Source: Nymphaea colorata
Lineage: Eukaryota > Streptophyta > Magnoliopsida > Nymphaeales > Nymphaeaceae
Assembly (NCBI RefSeq): GCF_008831285.2
Contig: NC_045140.1
Coordinates: forward strand, 21,388,370-21,452,369
Direction: 5' to 3'
DNA: 64,000 bases
Part shown: positions 12,423 through 25,600 of the stretch, piece by piece
Numbering within the stretch: the first letter of the stretch is position 1
Layout: every line of letters starts with the position of its first letter
The notes under the pieces: generated by a model
What the model was told of the DNA's origin: nothing
The model's database searches: none
Seen by the model: the letters and a program-made list of their open reading frames with translations, nothing else
Made by a program: the position numbers and the translations under genes

Positions 12423-14456
12423 AGAAGCTCCTTTAGGGGCACCGCCTCACTCTTTTTTTTTTTTTTTTTTTGGTTCCTTTACCCGACGGCAAATGTAAGC
12501 AGTAGCAACTACAGTGGATTAGTGATTGTGGTATGATTATGTGTGCTTTGTTTTCGTTTTTTCTGCTTCGCTTTTAAATCTGGTTCTTCTTCTTCTTCTC
12601 TTCGGATAATGTTAAGGGAAGGAATAGAGAAACGAAACAGTTCGGCGTCCCTTCTCCATGAATGCTTTGAAAGAATCGTGGCGAGAGATTGTCTTCAGAC
12701 TATTTCTGAATCAGATTCTTTGTGGGACTCGATGCATTAGAGGTGGAGAAAGAGAGAGAGGGCGGCACGCTCCCTGGCACAATAATAGGTGCAGTAGACA
12801 GGTGAATTTTGGGGGGATGTGTGGGGGGCTCTCATCTGACATTCGTTGTCGCTTCCTGTAAAGAAAGATGAAACAGCCGTGCGATTGAAGCTCTCTATTT
12901 CCCTCTATTCTGTACGGGAATCGGGGGTTCTTTGGAGCAGAGCGGCATTTCAAGCCTTCACCGCATGCCTTTGAGCGTCATTTTTCATGCAAAAATTCGT
13001 TGTTCGGCGTGTGCCATCCGCTGATCTTACCCTACTACGCAACGATTCATGTAGAATATAATACAACATTTTAATTTTGTGATTTCTTTATACGCGGATC
13101 CTTGTGAAATTTGATTTCATGGCTGCGGTTAGAGTGAATCTGCTTAGTGTGTACCTGTTATCAGAATGTTTGTTTATGACAACACATGCACAGCATATTA
13201 AATGGTTCCTTGTCATAAAAGAGAAAAGCACGCGAAGTAGGCGCTTATTGTTTCGACAATAACTTTTGTTATATGGCATGGGTAAATTCCACCACACGCT
13301 AATATCTTACGTGATGAATCTTATTACGTGATGATTCGTATTCTTTTTACCAGTGTTTTACTGGTCAGGCTGATAGGTCAGTTAAAGGCTCAATTATCAA
13401 TTTGATTTCTGTGGACGTTAATCTTTTGGACTGCTGCAAATGGTTGATATATTGCACATCAGTTGATGGATGCTCCGTTTTTCACATACATCTTGAAGCA
13501 GCCTTGGCCCTCAAGAAAAAGGAGCAATTTCGACCTCTCATCGAATCACCGAAGTATCAATTATATTAAACGACGTGACAGTGCATATCTCACGCTAGAA
13601 ATAAGACAAGTGTGACTGAATTGGCCATTGTTGCCGCGACTTGAGGGGCTGAAGAAGTGATTCCATGTGTGCTTCTTCCATGTGTATGCACTCTCATCTG
13701 GCAGAGTCCTGGCGACACAGAATTGAACGTTAATTGAGTTCATGCCAGAAAAACCGGTGCCGTGAGGGATGCCCTTATGATGCTTAGATGCCGCTCAATG
13801 TCCAGTAAAAAAAATATGACTGCTCATCTCAAACTGTTCTTCCATTGGGTGCTCATCTACCAAAAAGTACTAAGCTGGTGAGACCCAGATTCGGTGGTCG
13901 GATCAATATCTGGTTCTAAAGTTGAATTAGAATCTGATTAGATTGGACTTGGCACAGACTGGCTCGTTTTCCAACCTGATCCACCCTTACAGGGTACAAA
14001 CAGGAGAAATATATAGAAGTAATCTGGATCAGCGTATAATGTGGGTCTTCAAAAAGGTCATCCATGACAATTTCTTTGATTAGGTGAAATACCCATGTCA
14101 ATTTTGGACCCTTGGGGTCCGTTTAACAATAGCTGCATGGATCTGCCTTAAAAATTGGAGAAAGATTGGTAAGACATTATGTTACAATGCTCCATGAATA
14201 TATCCTAATTCTTGGGTCAGATTCTTGAAAGTGTGATAACTTCTTGTTGTTGCCAAAGAAGTCCTTAGAATCACAAATCATTTATATGACCAAAATAGTT
14301 TTCATGGTTTCTTGTCCTTCTGAACAGCAAGTTTGAATGCTTACTGGATAATATGTCCTGTCCAACCAAGATACGTTTATATTTGTTTCTCTTTTTTTCT
14401 GGAGTAAACTCAACCTGCTGTGACTAATATGTCCTGTCCAACAATGTGAAACTTGG

Positions 14457-14595
14457 GGACTGTTTGGAAACAGTAATATTTATATTGCTGTTCCATGTAT
14501 CTAACATACGAATTAATTAAATTCATTAAACACTTTAAAAAGTATTTCATAGATCTGAGCCACAGTGAAAATGCTGTTCCTTCTAAATAACCCCT
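14457..14595. mobile_element. Small MITE-like element with hAT-type ends
   Basis: The left end reads GGGACTGTTTGGAAACAGTA. The right end, read on the other strand, is GGGGTTATTTAGAAGGAACA. The imperfect terminal inverted repeats share GGG..T.TTT.GAA..., with a 140-base AT-rich core and no coding capacity. No clean target duplication was found, so the exact ends are uncertain. Confidence 0.45.
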
Positions 14596-14850
14596 TGAAG
14601 GTAAATGGGCACCTTCAATTCCATAATCATGGTCACGGCAAGCTGCCCACCGGTCAAAGGCCCACCGCGGTTTCACCATGATTACCAGTAATTGAAAAGC
14701 AAAGCAATAGGCTTGTGGAGCAGAATCAGAAGTGAATGCATTAGAATAAGCAAATAGGATTCATACGTGTAGAAGAAGCAAGAAAATGAATGCTTTGGAC
14801 ATTATTGCACTAGAAAAAGCGATTGTGACGCAAAGACGTAGTTTAGGGGC

Positions 14851-15041
14851 TAGGGGCAGAGCTAGAAATTTTTAATCAAACCGTTTAAATTAAATTTTTT
14901 TAATTTTGACTAGAGCCAAAATTTTATTTTTTAAATTTTTTGTATATAACAAGTGAAATTTTTAAAAATTTACATGTAAATTAAAAAAAAATTGAAGTGG
15001 GGCAAGAATTCATGCATGCCCTACCTTGGCTCCATCCCTAA
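14851..15041. mobile_element. MITE-like element, copy 1 of a local pair
   Basis: It begins AGGGGCAGAGCTAGAAATTT and ends CTACCTTGGCTCCATCCCTA. The ends are imperfect inverted repeats around GGAGCCA/TGGCTCC, and the core is nearly all A and T. It shares its layout and end wording with the element at 15693-15873 in the same orientation. It is non-coding and would need a transposase in trans. Confidence 0.55.
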
Positions 15042-15692
15042 AGGGCCTGATGCTAGGATGAAGATTGTAAAAAAAGGAAGCGTGTTTCGAGGTAATTAAG
15101 GTCTTGGCTTCTTGTTTTTGTTTCTTGAGGACAGGGGAAGCACACCATTAAGGACCATGCCGGTTAGGGCTTTGCTCTATAAGAGGTAGATCTTGGGTAA
15201 AACCCTGCTATTACCTCTTAAGCAAAGAAAAAAATTTATGATAAGAAATGAAAGGTGTTGGAACTTATTCTATAATTTTCACTACTCATTTTGGGGGGCG
15301 TTTGTCTTCAGCAGACAGAGATCCATGGATTAGCATTCTGTTGCATACAATAGATTAGACTTCTGGTTCTGATTCTATCACAAAGAGGACATTACCCTGC
15401 CAAATGAGGTCCGCACCATGTCCCAGCAGATCTCATGGATGAACCTGGTGGCGGAGATGGGTTGTTAGAGAGTGAAGACGTTACCTTGAAATAAAGAAAA
15501 TTATAAGGACAAATCTAAGATACATCTACAACTTCGCCAATTATTGTTTCAGTGATGAAAATTGTCTCTGGATTTCAATCGGAAGGGAAGGCGGAAGATC
15601 TGAATTTCAATTGGGAAGCAGAAGGGGGAAGTTCAGATGGGTTTCCTTTTTGCAGAAGCAATCAGGGAGCAGTCACAGCGACAACCGTTGGA

Positions 15693-15873
15693 GGTAGGGT
15701 GGAGCCAGAAATTTAATAAAAAAGTTCTTAAATTTTAATTAATGCTGAAATATCATTTTTTTAATTTTTATATAAAAAGTGAATTTTTTTAAAATATAGA
15801 TGTAAAATTTTAAAGTTTTTTTGGTGAAGGTGAAGCTAGGGCCTATGCGACCCCTACCTTGGCTCAGCCCCTG
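15693..15873. mobile_element. MITE-like element, copy 2 of a local pair
   Basis: It begins GGTAGGGTGGAGCCAGAAAT and ends CCTACCTTGGCTCAGCCCCT, with an AT-rich core like copy 1 about 840 bases upstream. The two differ by many substitutions and small indels, so they are old or separately inserted copies. Non-coding. Confidence 0.55.
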
Positions 15874-16683
15874 GTTGAAGGTGGGTGGGTTGGTGGAGAG
15901 CATAGGAGCATATGGATTCATTGCAGCCAGCGGCTCATCCTACGCCTTGGGCATCTATTCCCCTGCCCTCAAGTCGTCGCAGGGCTAAGGCCAACACCAG
16001 CGTCCTCTCCCCCCTCCTCTACTCCGCCTCCCTCCTCTCTACTCCGCCTTCCCTCTAGGCAGGCCGTAGGTGGTACTCCTCACCACCGGTGAGGGAACGA
16101 TCCCCACTCCGATCTGCCACAAGAAGGAGACCTGCTGCGGGCAAGAAGAAGGCTTCTGCGTGCCTTCACCGCGAGACAGAACTGTCCGTCGATTTCTGTG
16201 TCCGTCGATTTCTGTCGATGTCCGCGCTCTCGCCCTTGAGAGCGCGTGTTTGAATCGCACAAACTAAAACTTTACGGAGCGGATTTATGTCCGCCCGCTA
16301 CAGGTCAGTCCTTGCTAACCGAGCGTTCCCTATATAAATCTCTAGCGTAGATAAATAAAGGATGTCCTAGTTGTATTTTTGAAAAGGCGATAGCATCTCA
16401 ATGAACTTGAAAGACATGAACCATATAAGAAAGAAGGAGCTTTATCAATAAAAATTAAGACCACAAGAGGGTAGGGACATTCAAAAGACTGGACAAAAAT
16501 GCTTCCGTTATTTTGCCCCTTCGTTCTCAAACATTTTCAGATAGAAAGACCGACCTAAATCTGCAAAGAGAAGGAAATTTTACAGGTCCTAGAGTCCTTA
16601 GAACATACATCGTAAACCTGTCACCCCTTCGTGACAGGAGGTCTCCAGATATCGAGAAAAGGAACGCGGCTGTTTCTCCCTTC

Positions 16684-19600
16684 CTAAATGTGGTGACCTC
16701 TGGCTCTTCCACACACAAGCGCATTTGTGGGTATGTTGTATTCATTTTGTAAACTCCTCTCGGGTGTCCAAACCCTTACGTAGAGTTGATGGCCAAGGTA
16801 CTGCCTAGGCCAGGCCGCAGATCTCAAGTTCCACATCCCTTCATTATCAAAGGACACATAAATTGCTGTCCAAGCGTGGGGGTACACCTGCATATAAGGG
16901 ACAAGAGAAGCACAAAATCATGTGAGTGTGGAAAGAAGAGAAGAGCGTCCACATATCCTGCGCTTCCTTTGAATCAAAGAGGGTTGCTTTAATACCTGGA
17001 CTGTGTATCTTGTAGGAGCATCTACCAGATTATAGGTTCTTTTGCTAGCTCGTGACCACTGTCCCAAACCCATCCTGCATAAGAATAAACTGCTTAGTAA
17101 GAGATCAACTAAATGAAGAAAAAAACGAAACTAGCATGTGATGGTATCAAATTAGCGGACCAAAATTTGGAGACCAAACGACGAAGGTTTGACCACCAAG
17201 TTAGACATACCCGACGACCCAGAAATCGTAGCCATCGAGGTGCCATGATTGAAGAATATCTTCATTGTTTTGGAAAACTATTTCTACAAAGGAGTGATAA
17301 GCAGCAGATGTAACTGCAGTTCCCAGGTAGGCAGTATTTCCTGAAGGGAAGTCTTGAATACTGTTGAGACTGAACACTCCAGCTATTTTAAAATGATCGG
17401 CGAGCTTCAATGGTGTGTCCGGATTGACGTAGGAGATGCCATTGACTGCATAACGTTGCTTGCCGTTAATTCGAGGTGCAGAGTTGGAAAGGACAATTGT
17501 TCTTGAAGGTACAATCTGGCCATAGTGGAATGATCCTTGAGGGTTAGGCCTAGCTGCGCTGGCTGTCAAGTTCCATCTGTGAAAAAACATCAGGAAAATC
17601 AGCAAATTGAGGAACTTAAAGCATTTTCATTGCCATAAAAGAACCCCACAAATGATGGCAAGGTCAGATTGACATGGAAATTTACAGAGGGCTTGGGAAC
17701 AATGATGAATCACGAAACTGCAACCACTCAGACAGCCAATTCCGGTCGGAATCAGGCCTCTTGTTTTACTTTTAAACATCATTAGAACAGACGATTCTGC
17801 GGGTTAAAGACGGAATCAACAACGTGCTCTTGTGAAAACCAGTGGTCAAGGCTCAAGAATTGGCCTGCAAACATCTAATTTTGCCAACACGAATTTCGTC
17901 CACCTAGCTCGGATGCTGGACTGCAGACTTTTGAGAGTTGGAACCAGTTTATTAACCGCAGAATGTTTCTCTTGAGCATAATGTGTCAAGTTGGAACCAG
18001 TTTATTAACCGCAGAATGTTTCTCTTGAGCATAATGTGTCAAGTCTTTCCTAATCTCAATATATGGAAAAGAAGATAAGCAATCACATTTACAATGTACA
18101 GTTTCAGAAATTTACCTGAAGGATCTAGCTTGGTTGAGGGACCAAACCAGTTGATAGGTAGGCCCGGCAGGAATGGGTCCTGACACGCGGGTATGGGAAT
18201 TTGTGTAGTGTAGCACAGCAGTGGCGGTCAGGACACGTCGAGTAAAACGGGAAGAGGCAACAATATAATAGTCTTTAGGTGGCTGATCAGATGTGACCAA
18301 AACAGAAATTGATTGTCCAACATGTACGTCCAGAGAATCGTAGACATTTTGAATTGGATGTGCGCCTTCAATTTCCACCAACTTCAGCTTATGACCTTGA
18401 ATCCTAAAGTTCAACGACGTCTGCATACCCACGTTGGAGATCCTAAATAGATAAGTTTTACCTGTCAAAACAAAGCCATCTTTATTGTTAGCTGTTCACA
18501 TGCAATCTGCTGGTTGCATGCCAAATTAAGTTGTTATACCAAGAATGACTAGTGGCATGCATGGCCAGTAGGGCAACTTCCTGCAAAAATTCTACTTCGG
18601 ACATCCTAAAAATTGAAAAAAAAAAAAACCTTAAAACATTCAATGTTGAAAGCTGAAGATTTCAAATAGCAAAAGGGAGCAGGTCAGATGCACCAATGAC
18701 AAAAATTAACATTTTCAGGCCGGATCGACCCGTCCCAGAAAAGCATTTTTGTTAAACAACCCTATAAATAGGGACTTGGTCGCCCAGAAAAGATCCAGGT
18801 CTATATGCGCTCTCTGTGAAGCCTGTACCCAAATAAAGATAGACCGTGAGGATCAGGCCCAACAAGGAAAAACTCATTTCTGGCCCGGGCTGTGAAGAGA
18901 TGATCCAGATCCAACAGAGATCTGGGTCAAGCTTCTCCAACCAGATACAGTGCTACGCTATAAATTTTGTAAGACAGTGATAAGTGAAAACAAGTAGGGC
19001 AGTCCCGTCACCTTGATCCACGTTGAAGGTGGAAGAATGTTGTTGACCATTTATAAGAACTCCATCAGGGAAAGGCAGGGCGTGCCCGGCGTCCAAAAAA
19101 TGCTGCAATGTCTGGATGTACGTGAAAAAAAAAAATGAATTGGGACCCCAAGTTTAGGAATAGGTACGATATTTATTGTTGTGTAAAAGAAAGTGGGAAA
19201 TATACGGACACGCAAATAAAAGAAAATTTCAGCAACAAATGAACACATTATAACCAGGCGTTTAATAAAATCTACAAGCCACTTACCTTATGGCCATACT
19301 TGTACCAGTCACCAATGAGGACCGTATTGTCCCCAGCTGGAGGAGGATAAGGAACAGGTATAAAAGGTCTTTTAACAACGATCATGCCGCCAAATCCTCC
19401 AGCAGCTTTGTGCATGCCTGTTGAGGGAAAGTAACTATAGGTTCCTATCTGGTCCTTAGGCTGGAATCTGTAAGTGTAGTTTCCTCCTGGAGGGATAGGA
19501 CAGTTCGTTCCGAGGACTCCATCTTGCCATGAGTTCTTCCGCTGCTTAATTCCATTCCTAGTAGATTTCCAACACAAGCAAACTTAAGTGTTGCAGCGTG

Positions 19601-20956
19601 CGTGATGAGTGTAAAGAACATGCCACAGATGGCAAATGCTAGCATGTGAGACAGAGAAAATTTTACTAAGCAAAGTCTCAACAAACACCTAAATGGTAAA
19701 AAATAAGAACTAAATTTAGTACAACGTACAGCAAGATTAATCCTTCAAGAAAAAAGGAGGCCTATTGTTCCTTTCAATTATACAGATAGAACCTTTTGCC
19801 AGCATACTGACAACACCAAGGGTGAAACCTCAAAAAAAACAAGCTCCCGAAGCAAGTCAACGTGACGGAGTTGTAAACAGCCTAGACCTAAATATAAAGA
19901 GAATTGTTAATCAACTTGGGACTCAATCATCGCACACGGCACACCGCCCCATCGGCATCCCATTCCCATGGGATAGTTCTATGCCAAAATGTCATGTGGT
20001 CCTCTTTCTAAATGACCAAAACAGGGAAACAGAATCTATTATTTGGACATTGCACATCTATTCTTGTTCATACTGAAGGGGATGAAATAAACGCTCTCAA
20101 GTTGCCAAAAAAACATAATGGAACAGACTCTCGCTCTAATTAATCTGCATAAATGAAATCTTATATGGGCTCCATTTAATCCAGAAATGCTAAATCCAAC
20201 ATTAATTTGGCTATATCAACCATGTTAGACTAGCAGAAACTGCTTGTATCTCATAGCGCATAAGCAGGCGACTGGAATTTACTTCAAAAGATTCAGATTC
20301 CACACAGAATGGGTTGGAGGAATCAATTTTTGAACAATCAACGTCGAATCATTGATGTGCTTCAAAGGAAAACGAAAGAAGTCATAGGTTATATCTCGCG
20401 CAGGTCCTTCTGGATAACCAGTGGCACCCCAGGCCTCCGTACGCCATAGCAAGATTGATAGCGTGACCACTAACAATTTTGAATGTTGCAATTTCTTTTC
20501 TCATTCTCTTAAAAAGCAGATGAAACATATCAATTCAAGAATATGGCCAATCAAATGAAACAATTTGACGGAAAAATGTCACCAAATGCACATACCATGT
20601 GAGAAGGAAAGGCTGATCTAGCTTGTTAACGACGTTCAGGATGATGTTGTCATTAGTCATGCAGAGTAGGCGAGGACCGGGGAACTGCCCATTGATGAGG
20701 ATGCCCTTCACAACCAACAATAGTTTAGTAATCAGTAAAAGAAGAACATAAGAACACCTCGTGGGACATTCAGACAGCAAATACATTAAAGAGGAGAATG
20801 ATAGACTCCAACCTGCTGGGGGAACCCAAGAGGGTAAATTTTTCCATAGGTAATAGTCCATGTCAAGAATCTATAAGGGTTGTCTGCTCTGACAAGGCAG
20901 AAAAAAAGGGAATATAGAACCCCGCAAAGGAGATTGGAGAAGCTTTTTCCGCTCAT
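16684..20956 (-). CDS. SKU5-similar (SKS) multicopper-oxidase-like secreted protein
   Basis: Eight coding exons on the minus strand close in frame: 20813-20956, 20596-20705, 19287-19557, 19012-19111, 18116-18461, 17211-17576, 16996-17074 and 16684-16887. They give 539 aa, the usual SKS length. Residues 1-24 (MSGKSF...LVRA) are a signal peptide. Three cupredoxin-like domains follow, with family blocks NPYRFLTWTITYG, INGQFPGP, WNGIKQRKNSWQDGV (85-99), GTNCPIPPGGNYTY, GVLINGQ, SLNFRIQGHKL, HVGQS, AARPNPQGSF and SWHLDGYDF. The copper-ligand motifs of true laccases and ascorbate oxidases are replaced: HWHG by WNGI, HTH by YFPSTG, and HCHIxxH by MWNLRSA. As known for SKU5/SKS proteins, most copper sites are therefore lost and oxidase activity is doubtful; the family acts in the apoplast in directional growth and pollen-tube or root wall functions. 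No GPI-anchor tail is evident (it ends CGRARGHHI), unlike SKU5 itself. An acceptor at 20992 suggests a further intron in the 5' leader. Confidence 0.93.
17938..18043. repeat. Perfect 53-base tandem duplication in an SKS intron
   Basis: Bases 17938-17990 and 17991-18043 are identical 53-mers (TTGGAACCAG...ATGTGTCAAG) abutting exactly, inside the intron between the coding exons at 18116-18461 and 17211-17576. Perfect identity implies a very recent event or an assembly artefact. Confidence 0.95.
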
Positions 20957-22620
20957 TTTGTTGCAAAGAGTTCAGCAAAGTGTTCAAGTCCCTGCAAGCA
21001 CATAGTGAAAAGTTATAGACTTGGGTGATAATCAACTAGATGTCAATTTACTAAGCATATAAAACATCTCTGCGAACTTCCAAACAGAGATATCATGCCG
21101 CACATATCCAGAATAAAGAAGAAAAGATAGGAAGCGAAGATCAAAACAGCATTTGCGCTTTTGGATGACTTCAAGTCATAAAAATCCAGCTAAAGTATGT
21201 ATCACAGAAAAATGAGCATCGTTTGTGACACCAGTTAACGTCAAACAAAAAAAAAGAATATTTGGAATCAATATGAAATAGAATTTCATGTTTTCTTAAT
21301 TCATTTTAACAGAGAAGAGAGAACGACACTGAACGTCAAGTGAAACTTCTACGGATGTACATTCTGAAGAAAAGTGCCGCAAGCAACGCAGATAAATTAC
21401 TCACGAAGGTTAAGGCCTAAAAGACGAGTCTGTAAAATCTAGGCAAGAAAGGACCCTCAGCAACGGCAGGCTTTCGAAGATCGGATAGGTGATTCTCCAA
21501 CAACTGAATCGCCAGGTAGTCTCATAAATGTGTCGAAAAGAAAAAGAAAGATCTAGCTTTTATTAATATGAAAAGAGCCGAAGCAGTACGAAGTGCTTCC
21601 TTTTTCTTTTACTGGGAAGTCAGACCGCTGGATCAGTTATTTAAATCGGGCGAGGAAAAGTAAGGAGTTCACCAAGGACTTAAAAGCAAGAAAGAAAGGA
21701 AAAAGCTCGTAACAGGGAGCACCAGAAAAATCGCTGGAGCTAATAAATGAACTCCAACAAACGAGCTCCCACTGGGTCTCAAAAATCCAAACAAAATCAA
21801 GGAAAAGAAAACTACTTTTTACTAGAGGAGGGAGCTTCTCAAGCAGTACAGTACAGAGAGTCCGCCGGTTTTGAAAGAAAACAGCACACTCGATCAATAT
21901 CATCCCAGATCAAGCAGCGAAAGAGTTTGCTTAAGATGCAAAAAGGAAGTGAACGTCAAAGAGGAAGAGCACCGTATCTCCTACCGGAATGGCTACAGGG
22001 AAACGTCAGAGACGGCCACAGCTAACCAGCCGGTTCCAGTTCCGCTTCCAGACACGGGAACCGAGAATCTCTTGCCTCTAAAAAGAGGCGGGAAGGAAGA
22101 AGTAGGCCTTCAGAGGGCAACAGCAGATGCCAGGTTAGCGCTCCTCGCTTCCTGTTACACGGTCCCACGCGCTTTCTTAAGCAGGTACCCAACCAAATTT
22201 CTCTCTTCTTTTTCCTTCTTCACCTCTTCTTCTTGTTTCAAACCCCTCGGTGGACATCCATCTTCTCCGAGCTGCAGATTTCCGCCATCAACGCGCGCGA
22301 CTATTTAGAGGCAACAGCTCTCCCGGAGGCCCCACCCACTCCCGCCTCCCCCTCGTGCAACCCGCACGTTCACCCACGCAGTCGAAGCGAGACAAGCGGC
22401 GTTTCACGTTGATCGGAGGAAGATTGGAGTAAAAAACAAACATACCGATCAGAAAACAGGGATGAACATGGAGGAGGAAGGATTTAATTACCGGTGCGTG
22501 GATCTGAACCATCACGCTACCAACCGCAACTCGTCATGTGACTCCGGCGTACTTCTCCTGTGACCCTGAAAGAGAGAGAGCGGGAATCGCGGCCCCCTGC
22601 TGTCGTCCCTTTGAGTTTGG
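20957..22620 (-). other. Probable SKS 5' leader, leader intron and promoter
   Basis: Reading the minus strand, TGCTTGCAG ends at 20992, leaving 35 bases of leader before the ATG. A good donor, CG/GTAATT, lies at 22491-22490, so an untranslated exon near 22492-22600 followed by an intron of about 1.5 kb is plausible. The GC-rich stretch 21980-22620 fits a promoter-proximal island. The + strand frames there (up to 145 codons) have no motif. This is inferred from splice words only. Confidence 0.35.
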
Positions 22621-25600
22621 CATATGACCCAAATGCCCCTGCTGTCGCGTGAGCTGGTGATCTCCGATCCGCAGTCAATACGAGACGGCTTCAAGCGGTA
22701 CGACTCGGATCATAATATCATTTAAAAATGCGTTCTGCCGTTTTCACTAGAATATCGTTTGGGTTCTGTTATGGTTTATTCACGGTAAGCAGCACGAATG
22801 AATACGTATCGATCTAGGGCGAGTCGGTACGAAACGGAAGTAACCGAGCCACCTGATCACGCTCACGGGGAGGGGATGGGCTCCTTCCGACAACGTCTGC
22901 TCTAATCACATGAGTACCTCCGGGCAGATCTTCAATTCTTGGCTGTCGGATTCGAAAATCCAACGATCGGGATTACCCAAACAGCTACGGCTGATGAGGA
23001 TGAACTGTGGGGGCCACAGGAGCGAGATTCTTTTCCGCCGTTCGCCGGATTCCGTTTCCTTCCTTTTCTTTTTCCTATCTGGAAATACGTTTTCCAACAT
23101 GCGGACCAATTATAATTTGAACATTAGGTGCAGTTAGTGTTTGAAAGCCGTGAAGCTTTCTCCGTTTAATGATTTCTGAAGATTCTAAGCAGTTAATACT
23201 TCTTCCTCTCTTTCACGTCAAAACTCAGCAAAAAAGTGAATGGGAAATACATTTGAAGATCACAATGTTCAAAAGATACATCAGATAAACATCTAAACCT
23301 GTTTATTATTCAATCAAACTTACAAAGAAGATAAATTCAATAACTTGGGATTCAAACGAAGAGTAAAGAACAATCTTAAACGGAAGCGGAATCTGCATCA
23401 AAGTTAAAAGGGTGGATTTGCACTTTTCCACCCCGTGGAAGAACTTAATTTTCCAAATAAAAGAAGGTAAACTGATTTATACCTACCACTGGAGGACATA
23501 CACATTCCCCTCCGCTATTGCTCTCAATCCTGGTTACCTCTTGGATCCTCGTATTCTTTTCATATCATTTATCTTCGAAAACAATATTTATCTTCTAAAG
23601 TAAAGGAACTCATGGATATCCAATGTAGTAACTATATAGGTAAATACTCCATCAATAAAATTAATTATTAAGAGTTTTTTTTTTTTTTTTTGCAAACTAG
23701 CCTTATAGTAATGATATTAAGAGTAACTTGGTGAGAAACATATATTAAGTTGGTTATTTGTTGACTTTAATAATGTTTTTTAATAATAAAAAAAATGAAC
23801 TACTCTTATAACATCAAAATTTTTGATAGTAAAAAGATCAATTTTTTTTTTTACAAAAACAAGTTAAAGTAGAACATGATTCATATCAAATAAACACATT
23901 TATTTTTGACACAACCTTAAGGGTCTGCTTTTTGTTCCTTAACACAAATGCTTTGGTATTTACCAACCTAGGGTAGGATCTAAGGCCTTGGTGAAGGCGT
24001 CCCTCATTTTATGTTGCTCGTAGTAATGTTAGAGAAATTTTCTGCTCTCTCGATATATAAAATTGGTGCAAATGTCATTTCCAAACTTTATTGCCGGTGC
24101 TCTTTTCATGTACTAAACAAAAAGTTTGTCTTTTCCTAGAAATTTCACGAATTCATAAGCTATGAAAAATATAAAAATAATCACTAATTGTGCAAAAACA
24201 TGATTTTTCTGCCAATTTGCTTATACATAATACACCGACTTTCTATTGCTGCAGTCACTGTACCGAAGGCAAGCTCTGTCTCTTAAAAAGGCAAGAGGTT
24301 GGTTGGGTGAAAACTTCATCTGTTTTTTGAGTCAATAGTCTGAGTCAGGAGGTAGTGAACACATCCAGAGATTTCCATTCGGAGGTAGGGTCTCCTGCCC
24401 TCCAACATATTTTTAAAAGGCTTACTCCACCCATTGTTGTTAGGATTTATGAGAAATCCACAACGGATCCATCCCATCTCCAACAACAAGAACAACTGAT
24501 ATTATTCTTTTGGTATTCGGCCTGTGAGTGGAGAGAATGTAAATGCATTTCTGGAGGTTTTCCTGCTGAGAAGCTGTCCGGAACAGAGGGATGATCTAGT
24601 CATGCGCAGTGCTCCACGATATCTGCCCATGACCACTGGCTTCGACCCAATGACAGATTCGTAAGCACCTCACGATGGCTGCGTGGAGAAGCTAGGGTTT
24701 CGTTATCGCCTCTGCACACTGTTTCGCACTCCATCAGTTTTTTAGGGGCCGGTATTAAGCAACTTTGAAGTTGATCATTGTATCAAACTTTAGAGGGCGT
24801 TTGCATGGCCCTGTGGCAATGGATGCCAGGTCCACCGTCTCATGTTCCAACTTTCTGATGTTCCTTGAACTTCAGCTCCGACTTCATGCCCACTAGCCTA
24901 TAGAAACTCATACTCGGTGCAGATTTGTCCTGAACTCAGTAACTTGTAAGAATTCCGGGAACTTGAAGTCTTATTAGTTCTTCTCTGCTCTTAATTTGTT
25001 TTCCCAGAGAACGTGTGCGGGGGTTAAGCCCCCATCCTTTTCCAAAAAAATAGAAGATTATGCACAATAAACAATGGGGATCAAAGATCCTAAATCAGCA
25101 CAGTCCTGAAACGCGTAACAGTCCTCAATGGCATGCCACACTTTACAAGACTGATTCTCCAGATTGACTGTTAAAAGATGGGTGATTTCTGCTGCTGGGC
25201 TACCTTTTGATTACAGAAATGCTTCTAACCAGCTGTGCATCGCACGTAGTAGAAATTTGCGGGAAATTTTGATTGATAAAGCTTGTTAGCTCCCCTCCCC
25301 AAATACCATCATTCGTTAGGATGAGAAGTCGAACCTGATGTTGGTCCTCATTTATTATCATCTCTAGACATCTCAGCAGCACCTCTTCCCCAGGCTTGTG
25401 GTGCCCGTCGCCTAATCTAACCACGCCAAATCTGTGCTTGCTGCCCGTAATTTGTTTTAGATAAACAATTTTAAGCTGACATTACCATGAGAATTCTGAA
25501 CTGACTAAAAAACACACCTTGTCGGAGTGAGGCATAGGGAACTTATCTTTTGACATGTTACTTGAAAAGCTGAAGAATTTTAGGAGGTCGCATCCCACAT

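Larger units (their letters stand above)
12423..16683. other. Intergenic space between Dof and SKS genes
   Basis: No gene is recognised. The stretch contains the MITE-like elements listed separately (14457-14595, 14851-15041, 15693-15873). A GC-rich segment at about 15940-16260 carries a short tandem unit TCCGTCGATTTCTGTG near 16180-16215. Open frames here are short and without motifs. Confidence 0.5.

Noticed and set aside
16039..16260. Overlapping short frames in a GC-rich patch
   Set aside because: Arg/Ser-rich frames on both strands caused by a short tandem unit; no domain.
20279..20491. 70-codon minus frame inside an SKS intron
   Set aside because: It lies wholly in the intron between coding exons 2 and 3, and the flanking exons join correctly without it.
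21871..22308. 145-codon + strand frame
   Set aside because: It overlaps the presumed SKS leader/promoter island, changes character along its length and has no recognised motif.
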